The notes: a model not told the origin generated them from the letters alone. A stretch of DNA of 64,000 bases from G965276765 sp965276825 (GCA_965276825.1 OZ255630.1:1798001-1862000), one strand, 5' to 3'. Numbered from the stretch's first letter, positions 43,286 through 53,183 are shown. Translations and numbers: made by a program.

Positions 43286-44386
43286 GTGCCGGATCACCTG
43301 GTCGAGACCGCCATCAGCAACTGGGGACCTCGCTTCACCGCCAACGGCGTGCACGCGGGCGACTTCGCGGCCATCACCGCCGGGATCGACCGTTGGGACC
43401 AGTGGTGCGAACGGTGGTGCGCCGGGGCGGAGGTGCACGTCCGCCTCGGCGACGAGGCGGTGGCGGACGGCCGCTTCCGGTCCGCCGGGGAGCACCTGAG
43501 CACGGCCGCCACCTACTTCCACTTCGCCAAGTACCTCTTCGTCGACGACCTCGCCCAGGCGAGGGCGGCCCACGACCGGGCGGTCGAGGTCGCAACCCGG
43601 GCGCTCCCGCTCCTCGACCCGCCGGGGCGTCGGGAGATCATCCCCGCCGACCGCTCGTCGCTGGTCGGGGTCCTGCGGACGCCCGCCGGCCCCGGTCCCC
43701 ACCCCACCGTGCTGCTCGTCCCCGGGCTCGACTCGGCCAAGGAGGAGTTCGGCCAGGTCGAGGCGGCCTTCCTCCAGCGGGGTATGGCGACCTTCTCCCT
43801 GGACGGGCCGGGCCAGGGGGAGACCGAGTGGCTGCAGCCGATCCGTCCGGACTGGGAGGTGATCGGCGAGACCGTCTCGGATCACCTGGCCGCTCTGCCG
43901 GAGGTGGACGAGGACAGCATGGCCGTGTGGGGCGTGAGCCTCGGCGGCTACTACGCCGCCCGGGTGGCGTCCCGGCCCGGTCGGCTGCGCGCCGCGGTCA
44001 GCCTCTCGGGCCCCTACGACTTCGGGGACGCCTGGGACGGCCTCAACCCGCTCACCAAGCGGGCCTTCGAGGTGCGCTCCGGCTCGTCCTCCCCCGAGGA
44101 GGCCGCCGAGGCGGCCGCGCAGCTCACCCTCGCGGGGACGGCCGAGCACATCGAGATCCCCCTGCTCGTCGTCGCCGGGGCCCGCGACCGTCTGTTCTCC
44201 GCCGACCACGCGACCCGGCTCTGCGACGCCGCTGCCGGCCCGACCCGGCTGCTCCTCCTGCCGGAGGGCAACCACGGCTGCGCCAACGTCATCTACCAGC
44301 ACCGCCCCTTCGCCGCCGACTGGCTGGCCGAGCAGCTGCAGGGCCGACCGGACCGGTCGATGCCCGCACGATCAGCTCCGGCCTGA
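43286..44386 (+). CDS. Alpha/beta hydrolase, 2,6-dihydroxypseudooxynicotine hydrolase-like
   Basis: A 366-residue hydrolase with a helical N-terminal half (about 1-115, including RSAGEHLSTAATYFHFAKYLF) and an alpha/beta-hydrolase core. The nucleophile Ser218 lies in WGVSLGGYYAAR, the acid is Asp301 (GARDRLF) and the base His330 (EGNHGC). The arrangement matches enzymes like the C-C bond hydrolase of nicotine degradation, as well as FrsA-like esterases. The GTG start is chosen because GGAGGAGGG lies just upstream. It is divergent from livK. Its 3' end overlaps the convergent LacI gene by 98 bases. The substrate is unknown. Confidence 0.85.
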   Translation: MPDHLVETAISNWGPRFTANGVHAGDFAAITAGIDRWDQWCERWCAGAEVHVRLGDEAVADGRFRSAGEHLSTAATYFHFAKYLFVDDLAQARAAHDRAVEVATRALPLLDPPGRREIIPADRSSLVGVLRTPAGPGPHPTVLLVPGLDSAKEEFGQVEAAFLQRGMATFSLDGPGQGETEWLQPIRPDWEVIGETVSDHLAALPEVDEDSMAVWGVSLGGYYAARVASRPGRLRAAVSLSGPYDFGDAWDGLNPLTKRAFEVRSGSSSPEEAAEAAAQLTLAGTAEHIEIPLLVVAGARDRLFSADHATRLCDAAAGPTRLLLLPEGNHGCANVIYQHRPFAADWLAEQLQGRPDRSMPARSAPA

Positions 44387-45389
44387 GCAGGATCGCCTTG
44401 GTCGTCGCGCCTTCCCCCTCGCTCAGCCGTTCCAGCATCAGCTGGGCCGCCTGGTAGCCGAGCTGGTAGTGCGGCACCCGGACCGTCGTCAGGGGGGGCT
44501 GCAGCCGGTCGACGAACGCCATGTCGTTGAACCCGGTCACCGACACCTCCTCCGGGCAGGCGATGCCCGCTTCGCTCACCGCCCGCATGACCCCGAGGGC
44601 GAGCGAGTCGTTGGCCGCCACGATGGCGGTCGGCGAGCCCGTGGCGAGCAGCTCCACCCCGCAGCGGTAGCCCTCCGCCTCCGAGAAGACGTCGGCGAAG
44701 AAGACCAGCGACGGGTCGAAGGCCAGGTCGGACTCGCGCATGCCGGTGATGAACCCGTGGTAGCGCCCGTAGCCGGTGGAGAAGCCCTGAGGCCCGGCGA
44801 TGTGCGCGATCCGGAGGTGACCGAGCTCGGCGAGGTACTGCACCGTCGCCCGCATCCCCGCCGCGTCGTCCACGGACACCGACGGCACCGATGCGTCCCT
44901 CGTCACCCGGTTGACCAGCACGACGGGTGTCTCGTCTGGCTCTGCGGCCTCCGGCCCGGCGTGGCGGCGCGTGGCCGTGGCCAGGACGAACCCGTCGACG
45001 TGGCGGGACTGCATCCGCTCGAAGACCAGGCGCTCACGGCCCTCGTCGTTGTCGGTGTTGCCGACCAGGGCCACGAACCCGGCGTCGGCCAGGCGATCCT
45101 CGAGCCCGCGCACGATGGGCGGGAAAAGCGGGTTGGTCAGATCGGGGACGATCACCCCGATGGTGTCGGACCGTTGCGTCTTGAGCGATCGGGCCGAGTG
45201 GTTGGGACGGTACCTGAGCTGCCTGGCCGCCTGGTCCACCCGGCGGGCCGTCGCCTCGTTGACGAGGGCGCGGGTGCTGGCGTTGAGCGCACGCGACACG
45301 GTGCCGGGGTGGACCCCTGCCATCCTGGCCACCTCGCGGATCGTGACCTTGCCGCCAGGGACGATCCCGCCGTCAGCCTGTCTGGTCAC
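44289..45389 (-). CDS. LacI-family transcriptional regulator
   Basis: A 366-residue LacI/GalR repressor: N-terminal helix-turn-helix VTIREVARMAGVHPGTVSRALN (15-36) with the hinge helix RYRPNHSARSLK, then a periplasmic-binding-like effector domain (IGVIVPDLTNPLFPPIVRGLEDRLADAGFVALVGNTD). A basic, Ala/Arg-rich tail of about 25 residues after the domain overlaps the hydrolase gene end. It likely controls the hydrolase, Liv importer, itself and the second M24 operon, given matching sites. Confidence 0.93.
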   Translation of the reverse strand: MTRQADGGIVPGGKVTIREVARMAGVHPGTVSRALNASTRALVNEATARRVDQAARQLRYRPNHSARSLKTQRSDTIGVIVPDLTNPLFPPIVRGLEDRLADAGFVALVGNTDNDEGRERLVFERMQSRHVDGFVLATATRRHAGPEAAEPDETPVVLVNRVTRDASVPSVSVDDAAGMRATVQYLAELGHLRIAHIAGPQGFSTGYGRYHGFITGMRESDLAFDPSLVFFADVFSEAEGYRCGVELLATGSPTAIVAANDSLALGVMRAVSEAGIACPEEVSVTGFNDMAFVDRLQPPLTTVRVPHYQLGYQAAQLMLERLSEGEGATTKAILLRPELIVRASTGPVGPAAARPASRRRRGGAGR

Positions 45390-45411
45390 GGATCACCTCG
45401 GCGCCCTCGCT

Positions 45412-45423
45412 CCGCACGTTTGC
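45412..45423. promoter_or_regulatory. Candidate LacI half-site upstream of lacI-type gene
   Basis: CCGCACGTTTGC shares the ACGTTTGC half with the livK operator. Only the right half is conserved. It lies 22 bases upstream of the regulator start, so autoregulation is possible. Confidence 0.45.
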
Positions 45424-45457
45424 TGCAAAGGTGTGTACTAGTTGCAGCCGGACTCCG

Positions 45458-46384
45458 TCAAGGGTCGGTGGGTCGAGTGAGGAGGCGGGCGTCGACCAGT
45501 CCGGGGACGGTCGACCCGTGGCCGCCCACCCCGCGCTCGCGTCGCAGGCGCAGCACGGTGCCGAGAGCTTCGGGCTCCACGGCGCCCCCCGCCACGAGGC
45601 CGTCGCGCTCGGACGCCAACACGGCGCAGAAGCGGTCGGCGGCTGCGGCCGGGAGGCCGAGCACGTCGGAGGTCACCGCCGCCACGACCCGACGTCTCGC
45701 CGGGTCGAGCACCTGGGCCACCGCTTCCAGCCAGGCGGCCACGAACCGCCTGGCCAGCGGCTCGTTGGCCTCGAGCCACCCCCCGGTGCTGGCCAGCACG
45801 GCGCCGAGATACGGGTGGTAGGTGTCGGTCACCCGCGCCAGCCGCCGGCAACCGGCGAGCTCCGCCTCGATGTCGTGTCCGGCGTTGAGCAGGGTGGCAT
45901 CGCACGCCCCGTCGAGGAGCGCCCGGCGTCGTTGGGGCGTGGACCCGAGCGACACGACCTCGTAGTCGGCCCCCGCCTCGAGACCCGCGGCGGCGAGCAG
46001 GGCGAAGAGCGCCAGGGCGAAGCCCGACTGCGGGACGTCGACCCCGACCGAGCCGCCGCGTAGCTGCTCCAGGCTGGTGATGGCGGGTCGGCCGACGACG
46101 GACAGGCCGAGGCCGGCGTCGACGGCGAGGAGGATCCGGACGTCGAGTTGCTCGCCGATGGGGTTGCGGTCGCTGCCGCGGTAGGCCACGACGTTGTCCG
46201 GGCTGGTCAGGGCGAGACCGCAGTCACCGTCGCGCAACAGCCGAAACTGATGGGGCGACGACTCCACCTGGGTCGTGCGCACCTCGAGACCGTGGCGCTC
46301 GAAGATGCCGTGGCGCTCGGCCACGGCGGTGACGACGGACCGGCTGAAGTAGGCCAGGTCGATCGGATCCTGGGTTGGTGACAT
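45458..46384 (-). CDS. THI5/NMT1-like binding protein without signal peptide
   Basis: A 308-residue protein of the NMT1/THI5/SsuA-type periplasmic-binding fold: IDLAYFSRSVVTAVAERHGIFERHGLEVRTTQV at the N terminus, then CGLALTSPDNVVAYRG and the two-lobed pattern with VDVPQSGFALALFALLAAAGLEAGADY. Such proteins bind pyrimidines, sulfonates or related compounds. Here there is no signal peptide or lipobox, so it is probably cytoplasmic: a sensor, chaperone or enzyme rather than an ABC-importer receptor. The ATG follows GGGAGGG. It is 17 bases after the M24-like gene in the same operon. No permease gene is nearby. Confidence 0.78.
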   Translation of the reverse strand: MSPTQDPIDLAYFSRSVVTAVAERHGIFERHGLEVRTTQVESSPHQFRLLRDGDCGLALTSPDNVVAYRGSDRNPIGEQLDVRILLAVDAGLGLSVVGRPAITSLEQLRGGSVGVDVPQSGFALALFALLAAAGLEAGADYEVVSLGSTPQRRRALLDGACDATLLNAGHDIEAELAGCRRLARVTDTYHPYLGAVLASTGGWLEANEPLARRFVAAWLEAVAQVLDPARRRVVAAVTSDVLGLPAAAADRFCAVLASERDGLVAGGAVEPEALGTVLRLRRERGVGGHGSTVPGLVDARLLTRPTDP

Positions 46385-46401
46385 GACCCTCCCGTGGTCG
46401 G

Positions 46402-47544
46402 TCAGGGGACCCGCCGGAGTCCACGCGGAAACGAGTGCAGGCGGACGGGACCGTCATCGGACACCAGCAGCAGCTCGCCCGTCTGCACGCCCAGCCTGCG
46501 GTCGTGGGTCACCACGTTGGGCTGGACCACCACGGTCATGCCGGCGGCCAGCTCGAAGTCCGGCGCCGCCGCCTGCGGTTGGCGGCTCGTGGTGCTCAGC
46601 ACGGGCGGGAGATAGCCGCCCCCGTAGCCGTGCACCACGTCGTCGACCGTCGTGAAGCCGGCCTCCTCGACCAGACCGGAGGCGGCGACCAGCTCCGCCG
46701 CCGCGGCCCCCGGTCGCAGGAGCGTCTCGATGGCGGCCAGGCAGGCCTCGGCGACGGCGTGCATCTCCTGGACCAGGGCGGGGACCTCGTCGGCCACGAC
46801 GAAGGTGCGCAGCAGCTGGCCGGCCAGGTCGGGGGCGGCGGCTGCGCTGAGCTCACCGCTCACCACGTCACCACGGCGGACCCGCCTCGGCGCGGGCCAC
46901 TGGGAAGGGACGCAGCGGTCGGCGGCCGCAGGAGACGTGACGGCCAGGTAGCTCACCTGGTGCATGCCGCCCTCGCGCAGGTAGCGACCCTGGATCCTGG
47001 CCTGCAGCTCGTGCTCCGACGCGCCCGTCAGTCCACCTTCGAGCATGGCCTCCATGGCGCGGTCGGTCATGGTCGCCCCCGCCCGCAGGGCGCCGAGCTC
47101 CTCCCCCGACTTGACCAGGCGCAGACGGGTCCACGGCGCTGTGAGGTCGATCAGCTCGCGCCCCGCGAGCGCGGCGGCCTGGGTCCAGGGCAGCCCACCC
47201 ACCACGCCCACCCTGCGGACGGCTCGCTCGGCGAGCAGCCCCTCGATGACCGCTGGCGTGCCTCGTCCCCCGGGCCGCACCTCGGCGCCGTGCACCAGCC
47301 GGCGCGCGTTCGGCAGGTGGTTGACATAGGACACCCACAGCAACGGGGGCTCGTCGGGCAGGACCAGCACGTGGGCCTCGGCGGTGACGGGCCAGCCCGT
47401 CAACCACGGCACGGCCGGCCCCGAGCGCTGCGCGCCCCACAGCAGCACCGCTCCGACGTCGGCCTCCGCGCTGATGCGGTCCAGCTCGCCGCGCCGCCTC
47501 GTCATCTCCGCGTCGGAGAAGCGCACGGGCAGCTCGTTCCCCAT
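46402..47544 (-). CDS. M24-fold protein lacking most metal ligands
   Basis: A 380-residue pita-bread-fold protein of the M24 family (creatinase/prolidase type). The N-terminal domain (about 1-145) and catalytic domain are both full length. The typical metal ligands are mostly changed: Glu231 for the first Asp (SGELSAA), Gln243 for the second in QLLRTF, and Gln341 in VQPN instead of Glu-Pro-Gly; His305 remains in VHGYGGGY. This is the pattern of non-metal members such as creatinase. The ATG at 47544 is chosen because GGGGGATCC precedes it; a TTG 21 bases further upstream is less likely. A LacI-like site lies upstream. Confidence 0.8.
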   Translation of the reverse strand: MGNELPVRFSDAEMTRRRGELDRISAEADVGAVLLWGAQRSGPAVPWLTGWPVTAEAHVLVLPDEPPLLWVSYVNHLPNARRLVHGAEVRPGGRGTPAVIEGLLAERAVRRVGVVGGLPWTQAAALAGRELIDLTAPWTRLRLVKSGEELGALRAGATMTDRAMEAMLEGGLTGASEHELQARIQGRYLREGGMHQVSYLAVTSPAAADRCVPSQWPAPRRVRRGDVVSGELSAAAAPDLAGQLLRTFVVADEVPALVQEMHAVAEACLAAIETLLRPGAAAAELVAASGLVEEAGFTTVDDVVHGYGGGYLPPVLSTTSRQPQAAAPDFELAAGMTVVVQPNVVTHDRRLGVQTGELLLVSDDGPVRLHSFPRGLRRVP

Positions 47545-47561
47545 GGGATCCCCCTGCTCTG

Positions 47562-47573
47562 GCAATCGTTTGC
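47562..47573. promoter_or_regulatory. LacI-like site upstream of second M24 gene
   Basis: GCAATCGTTTGC is an imperfect 12-base palindrome with the same CGTTTGC half as the livK operator. It lies 18 bases upstream of the M24-like start codon. Consistent with a common regulator. Confidence 0.55.
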
Positions 47574-47656
47574 GACCCTAGCCGCTCGGTGGCCCATCCG
47601 ACAGCGTCGCCGCGGCCGGGCAGGGACGACGGCGCGATGCCGGCGCGGTGGGGCGC

Positions 47657-48432
47657 TCAGGCCCGCTGGGCGACGGCGAAGATCCGGCGGAAGGGCAGCA
47701 CCGTCCGGCCGGCGGCGTCGGTGGGGTAGGCCCGCTGCAGCGCGCGCCCGTAGGCCGCCTCGAAGCTCGCCGCCTCGCCCTCGTCGAGGGCGCTCAGGAC
47801 CGGCCGCAGGGCCGTGCCGCGGGCCCAGCCGAGCACCGCGTCGGGCCCGGAGAGGACCTGCAGGTACGTGGTCTCCCAGACGTCGGCGGTCGCGCCGAGG
47901 GAGAGGAGCCGGCGGAGGTAGCCGTCGGGCTCGAGCACCGGGTCGTCGCGCAGCAGCCCATCGGTGGGGATGGCCCAACGGCCCGAGGTGGCCAGCGCCC
48001 GCAACTCGGTGTGGATCGGCTGGTCGAAGTTGGCCGGCACCTGGAAGGCGAGCGCCCCCCCGGGGCGGACCGCTCCGAGGAGCTCTCCGAGCAGGTCGGC
48101 GTGGCCGGGCAGCCACTGCAGCACGGCGTTGGCGACCACCACGTCGGGCGCCCCCTCGGGTCGCCAGCCGACCATGTCGCCGAGCTCGAAGTGCAGCCGC
48201 CCCCCGGCATCGTCGCTCCGCCTGGCGGTGGCGATCATCTCCGGCGAGCTGTCCACGCCCAGCACCTCGGCGGTGGGCCACCGGTCGACCAGCCGCCGGG
48301 TCGCCGTCCCCGGACCGCACCCGAGGTCGACCACCCGAGCCACCGGGGACACCGGGATGCGCGCCACCAGCTCGTCGAAGGGCCGCTCGCGCAGGTCGGC
48401 GTGGGCCAGGTAGGCGGCGGGATCCCAGCGGG

Positions 48433-48436
<4 letters not shown>
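47657..48436 (-). CDS. tam: Trans-aconitate 2-methyltransferase
   Basis: A 259-residue class I methyltransferase with the N terminus RWDPAAYLAHADLRERPFDELVARI, SAM motif VVDLGCGPGTATRRL at about 33-48, DSSPEMIATAR, and ANAVLQWLPGHADLLGELLGAVRPGG, all typical of Tam. It methylates trans-aconitate, a toxic isomer that inhibits aconitase. The GTG start overlaps the malic enzyme stop by GTGA, so they are co-translated. Confidence 0.9.
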
Positions 48437-49872
<1,436 letters not shown>

Positions 49873-49970
49873 GCCGCTCACGCTACTTGCGACGCTCCTC
49901 GGGCCGGGGGGGCTCCCGTGTACCGTGGCGCGGTGACCAACCGCGCCGGCGTCGGGCCGGAGACGAGCAG

Positions 49971-50771
49971 GTGACCACCCTCGCTCCCGGAGCGCGCATC
50001 GACAAGGTCGTCGGATCGGCGGCGGAGGCGGTGGGCGACATCGCCGATGGCGCCTCGCTGGCGGTCGGCGGCTTCGGGCTCTGCGGCGTGCCCACGACCC
50101 TGATCCGGGCGCTGCACGGGAGCTCGGCGGGAGAGCTCACCGTCGTGTCGAACAACTGTGGTGTCGACACCGACGGCCTCGGCATCCTCCTCGCCGACCA
50201 CCGCATCTCCCGGGTCATCGCCTCCTACGTCGGGGAGAACCGGGAGTTCGCCAGGCAGTACCTCGCCGGCGAGCTGGAGCTCGAGCTCACCCCGCAGGGC
50301 TCGCTGGCCGAGCGGCTGCGGGCCGGCGGCTGCGGGATCCCGGCCTTCTTCACGGCCGCGGGGGTCGGCACCCCCGTCGCCGACGGTGGCATCCCGTGGC
50401 GCTACGGGGCCGACGGTGATGTCGAGGTCACGTCGCCCCCGAAGGAGACCCGGACCTTCACGCTGCGCGACCGACCGGTCGACTACGTCCTGGAGCGGGC
50501 CATCGTGTGCGACATCGGCCTGGTCAGGGCGTGGAAAGGCGACCGGCACGGCAACCTCGTGTACCGGGAGAGCGCCCGCAACTTCAACCCGTTGTGCGCC
50601 ATGGCCGGCCGGGTCACCATCGCCGAGGTCGAGGAGCTCGTCGAGCCCGGAGACATCCGACCCGAGGAGGTCCACACCCCGGGCGTGTTCGTCCAGCGGG
50701 TCGTGCGCGTCGAGGACGGGGAGGACAAGCGGATCGAGAAGCGCACCGTCCGGCCGAGGGTGGCGCCGTGA
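49971..50771 (+). CDS. 3-oxoacid CoA-transferase subunit A
   Basis: A 266-residue CoA-transferase alpha subunit: SLAVGGFGLCGVPTTLI is the hallmark and NNCGVDTDGLGILLA follows. It forms a heterotetramer with subunit B to move CoA between succinyl-CoA and a 3-oxoacid such as acetoacetate, or 3-oxoadipate. The GTG start follows GGAGACGAGCAG. The start of subunit B overlaps its stop by GTGA. Confidence 0.9.
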   Translation: MTTLAPGARIDKVVGSAAEAVGDIADGASLAVGGFGLCGVPTTLIRALHGSSAGELTVVSNNCGVDTDGLGILLADHRISRVIASYVGENREFARQYLAGELELELTPQGSLAERLRAGGCGIPAFFTAAGVGTPVADGGIPWRYGADGDVEVTSPPKETRTFTLRDRPVDYVLERAIVCDIGLVRAWKGDRHGNLVYRESARNFNPLCAMAGRVTIAEVEELVEPGDIRPEEVHTPGVFVQRVVRVEDGEDKRIEKRTVRPRVAP

Positions 50772-51439
50772 CCCTGTCCAGGGAGCAGATGGCGGCGCGG
50801 GCCGCGCTCGAGTTGCGCAACGGCCAGTACGTCAACCTGGGGATCGGGTTGCCCACGCTGATCCCCAACCATCTCCCCCCCGGGGTGGACGTGGTGCTCC
50901 AGAGCGAGAACGGCGTGCTCGGCGTCGGTCCGTACCCCTACGAGGGGGAGGAGGACCCCGACCTCATCAACGCCGGCAAGGAGACGGTGACCATCCAGGC
51001 GGGTGGGTCGTTCTTCGATTCGTCCCTGTCCTTCGGCATGATCAGAGGCGGTCACATCGACGCCGCCGTCCTCGGTGCCATGCAGGTCTCGGAGACCGGC
51101 GACCTGGCCAACTGGATGATCCCCGGCAAGATGGTCAAGGGGATGGGCGGGGCCATGGACCTGGTCCACGGCGCAGGCCGCGTCGTCGCCCTGATGGAGC
51201 ACGTGGCGAGGGACGGCACGCCCAAGATCCTGAGGCGCTGCACGCTCCCCCTCACCGGACGGGGCGTGGTGGACCGGATCATCTCCGACCTGGCCGTGCT
51301 CGACGTCGCCGCCGGCGGCCTCCGGCTCGTGGAGCGGGCGCCCGGCGTGAGCGTCGAGGAGATCGTGGCCGCCACCGAGGCACCGCTCCGCGTCGACGGC
51401 GAGGTCGCCGAGATGGCCCTGCCGGCTCCCGGGCGCTGA
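50768..51439 (+). CDS. 3-oxoacid CoA-transferase subunit B
   Basis: A 223-residue beta subunit carrying the catalytic Glu47 in the QSENGVLGVGPYP motif, with VNLGIGLPTLIPNHLPPGVD before and GGHIDAAVLGAMQVS after. It overlaps the alpha subunit stop by four bases. An acyl-CoA dehydrogenase gene follows directly. Whether the 3-oxoacid is acetoacetate, 3-oxoadipate or another compound is not decided by sequence. Confidence 0.91.
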   Translation: MTLSREQMAARAALELRNGQYVNLGIGLPTLIPNHLPPGVDVVLQSENGVLGVGPYPYEGEEDPDLINAGKETVTIQAGGSFFDSSLSFGMIRGGHIDAAVLGAMQVSETGDLANWMIPGKMVKGMGGAMDLVHGAGRVVALMEHVARDGTPKILRRCTLPLTGRGVVDRIISDLAVLDVAAGGLRLVERAPGVSVEEIVAATEAPLRVDGEVAEMALPAPGR

Positions 51440-51443
51440 CGTC

Positions 51444-52685
51444 TTGGCCATCGACTTCAGCTTCGAGCCCGAGGTGGAGGGCGTCCGCCTGCGGGTCAGG
51501 GACCTGGTCACGAGCGTGATCGCCCCCGCCGAGGAGCGGCTCAGGACCGACCGCAGCGGCGACGAGCGCGCCGACCGACGGGCGCTGATCGACGTCATCG
51601 CGTCGTTGCGCGCTCACGCGAGGGAGGTCGGCCTGTGGCTCCCCCACATGCCCGTCGAGTGGGGCGGGATGGGGCTCGGGCCGACGGCCATGGCCGCCGT
51701 CTCGGCCGAGGCGGCCAAGTCCCCGATCGGGCCCTACGTGCTCAACTGCCAGGCGCCCGACGAGGGCAACCAGCACACCTTGCTGCACTGGGGCACCGAC
51801 GAGCAGAAGGAGGCCTACCTCCGGCCGTTGTGCGAGTGCACGGGACGGTCGTGCTTCGCCATGACCGAGCCCGAGGTGGCCGGCTCGGATCCGACCCTGA
51901 TCCAGACCCGCGCCGAGCGCGACGGCGACGAATGGGTGATCAACGGGCACAAGTGGTTCATCAGTGGGGCCAAGCGGGCCAGCTTCGCCATTCTGATCGC
52001 CCGCACCGAAGACCAGCCCGACCTGCCCCAGGCAGCCAACACGGCCTTCATCGTCGACCTGCCGAGCGAGGGCTGGGAGATCGTGCGCGACATCGAGACG
52101 ATGTCGGGCAGCCACAACCACTGCGAGATCCGGATCACCGACCTGCGCGTCCCCTCGGCCAACATGCTGGGCGGCCCGGGCCAGGGCCACCTCCTCGGCC
52201 AGGCCAGGCTCGGGCCCGCCCGCCTGGCGCACTGCATGCGCTGGATCGCCCAGTGCGAGACGGCGCTCGACATGATGGTCGGGCGATCGCTCGAGCGTTA
52301 CGCGCACGGCTCGCTGCTGGCCGACAAGCAGGGCATCCAGTGGCTCATCGCCGACTCGACCATGGAGCTGTACCAAGCCAAGCTGATGGTCCTCCACGCC
52401 GCCTACCGGTTGGAGAACGGCCTGTCGTTCAAGACCGAGGTCTCGATGGCCAAGCACTTCGTGGCCAACAGCCTGTGGCGGATCGTCGACCGCGCCATCC
52501 AGGTGCACGGCGCGCTCGGCTACTCGACCGACACGCCCCTCGCCGACATGCTCAAGCAGGCCAGGTGGAGCCGCTTCGCCGACGGCGCCGACGAGGTTCA
52601 CCAGATGACCATCGCCCGGGGCGCCATCGCCGCCTTCCGGGACCACGGCACGACCAGGACGGCGACGGGGGACCTGCCGCTCTAG
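51444..52685 (+). CDS. Acyl-CoA dehydrogenase
   Basis: A 413-residue FAD acyl-CoA dehydrogenase. The blocks are CFAMTEPEVAGSDPTLIQTRA, WVINGHKWFISGAKRASFAILIARTE, and GHLLGQARLGPARLAHCMRWIAQCETALDMMVGRS, with the C-terminal IQVHGALGYSTDTPLADMLKQARWSRFADGADEVHQM. It resembles the ACAD10/11 or FadE-type branch. It probably begins with a TTG at 51444, four bases after the CoA-transferase stop; no strong ribosome site is visible. It oxidises an acyl-CoA whose chain type is unknown. Confidence 0.9.
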   Translation: MAIDFSFEPEVEGVRLRVRDLVTSVIAPAEERLRTDRSGDERADRRALIDVIASLRAHAREVGLWLPHMPVEWGGMGLGPTAMAAVSAEAAKSPIGPYVLNCQAPDEGNQHTLLHWGTDEQKEAYLRPLCECTGRSCFAMTEPEVAGSDPTLIQTRAERDGDEWVINGHKWFISGAKRASFAILIARTEDQPDLPQAANTAFIVDLPSEGWEIVRDIETMSGSHNHCEIRITDLRVPSANMLGGPGQGHLLGQARLGPARLAHCMRWIAQCETALDMMVGRSLERYAHGSLLADKQGIQWLIADSTMELYQAKLMVLHAAYRLENGLSFKTEVSMAKHFVANSLWRIVDRAIQVHGALGYSTDTPLADMLKQARWSRFADGADEVHQMTIARGAIAAFRDHGTTRTATGDLPL

Positions 52686-52721
52686 GCGTCGCCCGGCCGC
52701 GGTGCCGGCGCCGACCGCTGA

Positions 52722-53171
52722 TCAGGACGGTGCGCTGGCCTCGAGGGCCGCCTCCTCGGCCGCGAACCGCTCCAACAGCGGGATGGCCCGGGCGAGGACC
52801 TCGCGCTCGTCGGCGCTCAGACGCTGGATCCGGACAGCGAGGTAGGCGTCCCTCCGGGTGCGGGTCTCGTCGAGCAGGGCGCGTCCCGCCGCGGTGATCT
52901 CGACCAGCGAAACCCTCCGGTCACCTTCGTCCACCCGCCGGCTCACCAGCCCCCGCGCCTCGAGGCGCGCCGCGATCCTGGTCATCGACGGTGGCGCGAT
53001 GCGCTCGTGGGAAGCCAGCTCGCCGAGCGAGATCTCCCCGTTGAAGGCGATGGACGCCAGCGCCGACAGCTGGGACGCGGTGATGTCACCGACCGCCTGC
53101 TGGCGAAGCCGGCGGGAGAGGCGCAGGACGGCGAGGCGCAGCTGGGATGGCAGAGCCTCGTGGACCTCCAT
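52722..53171 (-). CDS. MarR-family regulator
   Basis: A 149-residue winged-helix regulator (ITASQLSALASIAFNGEISLGELASHERIAPPSMTRIAARLEARGLVSRRVDEGDRRVSLVEIT) with flanking dimerisation helices. The start MEVHEALPSQL follows a -10-like TACACT by six bases, suggesting a leaderless mRNA. It ends 36 bases from the convergent acyl-CoA dehydrogenase, which it may regulate. The ligand is unknown. Confidence 0.9.
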   Translation of the reverse strand: MEVHEALPSQLRLAVLRLSRRLRQQAVGDITASQLSALASIAFNGEISLGELASHERIAPPSMTRIAARLEARGLVSRRVDEGDRRVSLVEITAAGRALLDETRTRRDAYLAVRIQRLSADEREVLARAIPLLERFAAEEAALEASAPS

Positions 53172-53177
53172 GGCCGA

Positions 53178-53183
53178 AGTGTA
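53178..53183 (-). promoter_or_regulatory. -10 element of the MarR gene
   Basis: TACACT on the minus strand, six bases before the ATG. This is the same spacing as in the dnaE2 and imuA promoters and implies transcription starts at the start codon. No clear -35 was seen. Confidence 0.5.
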
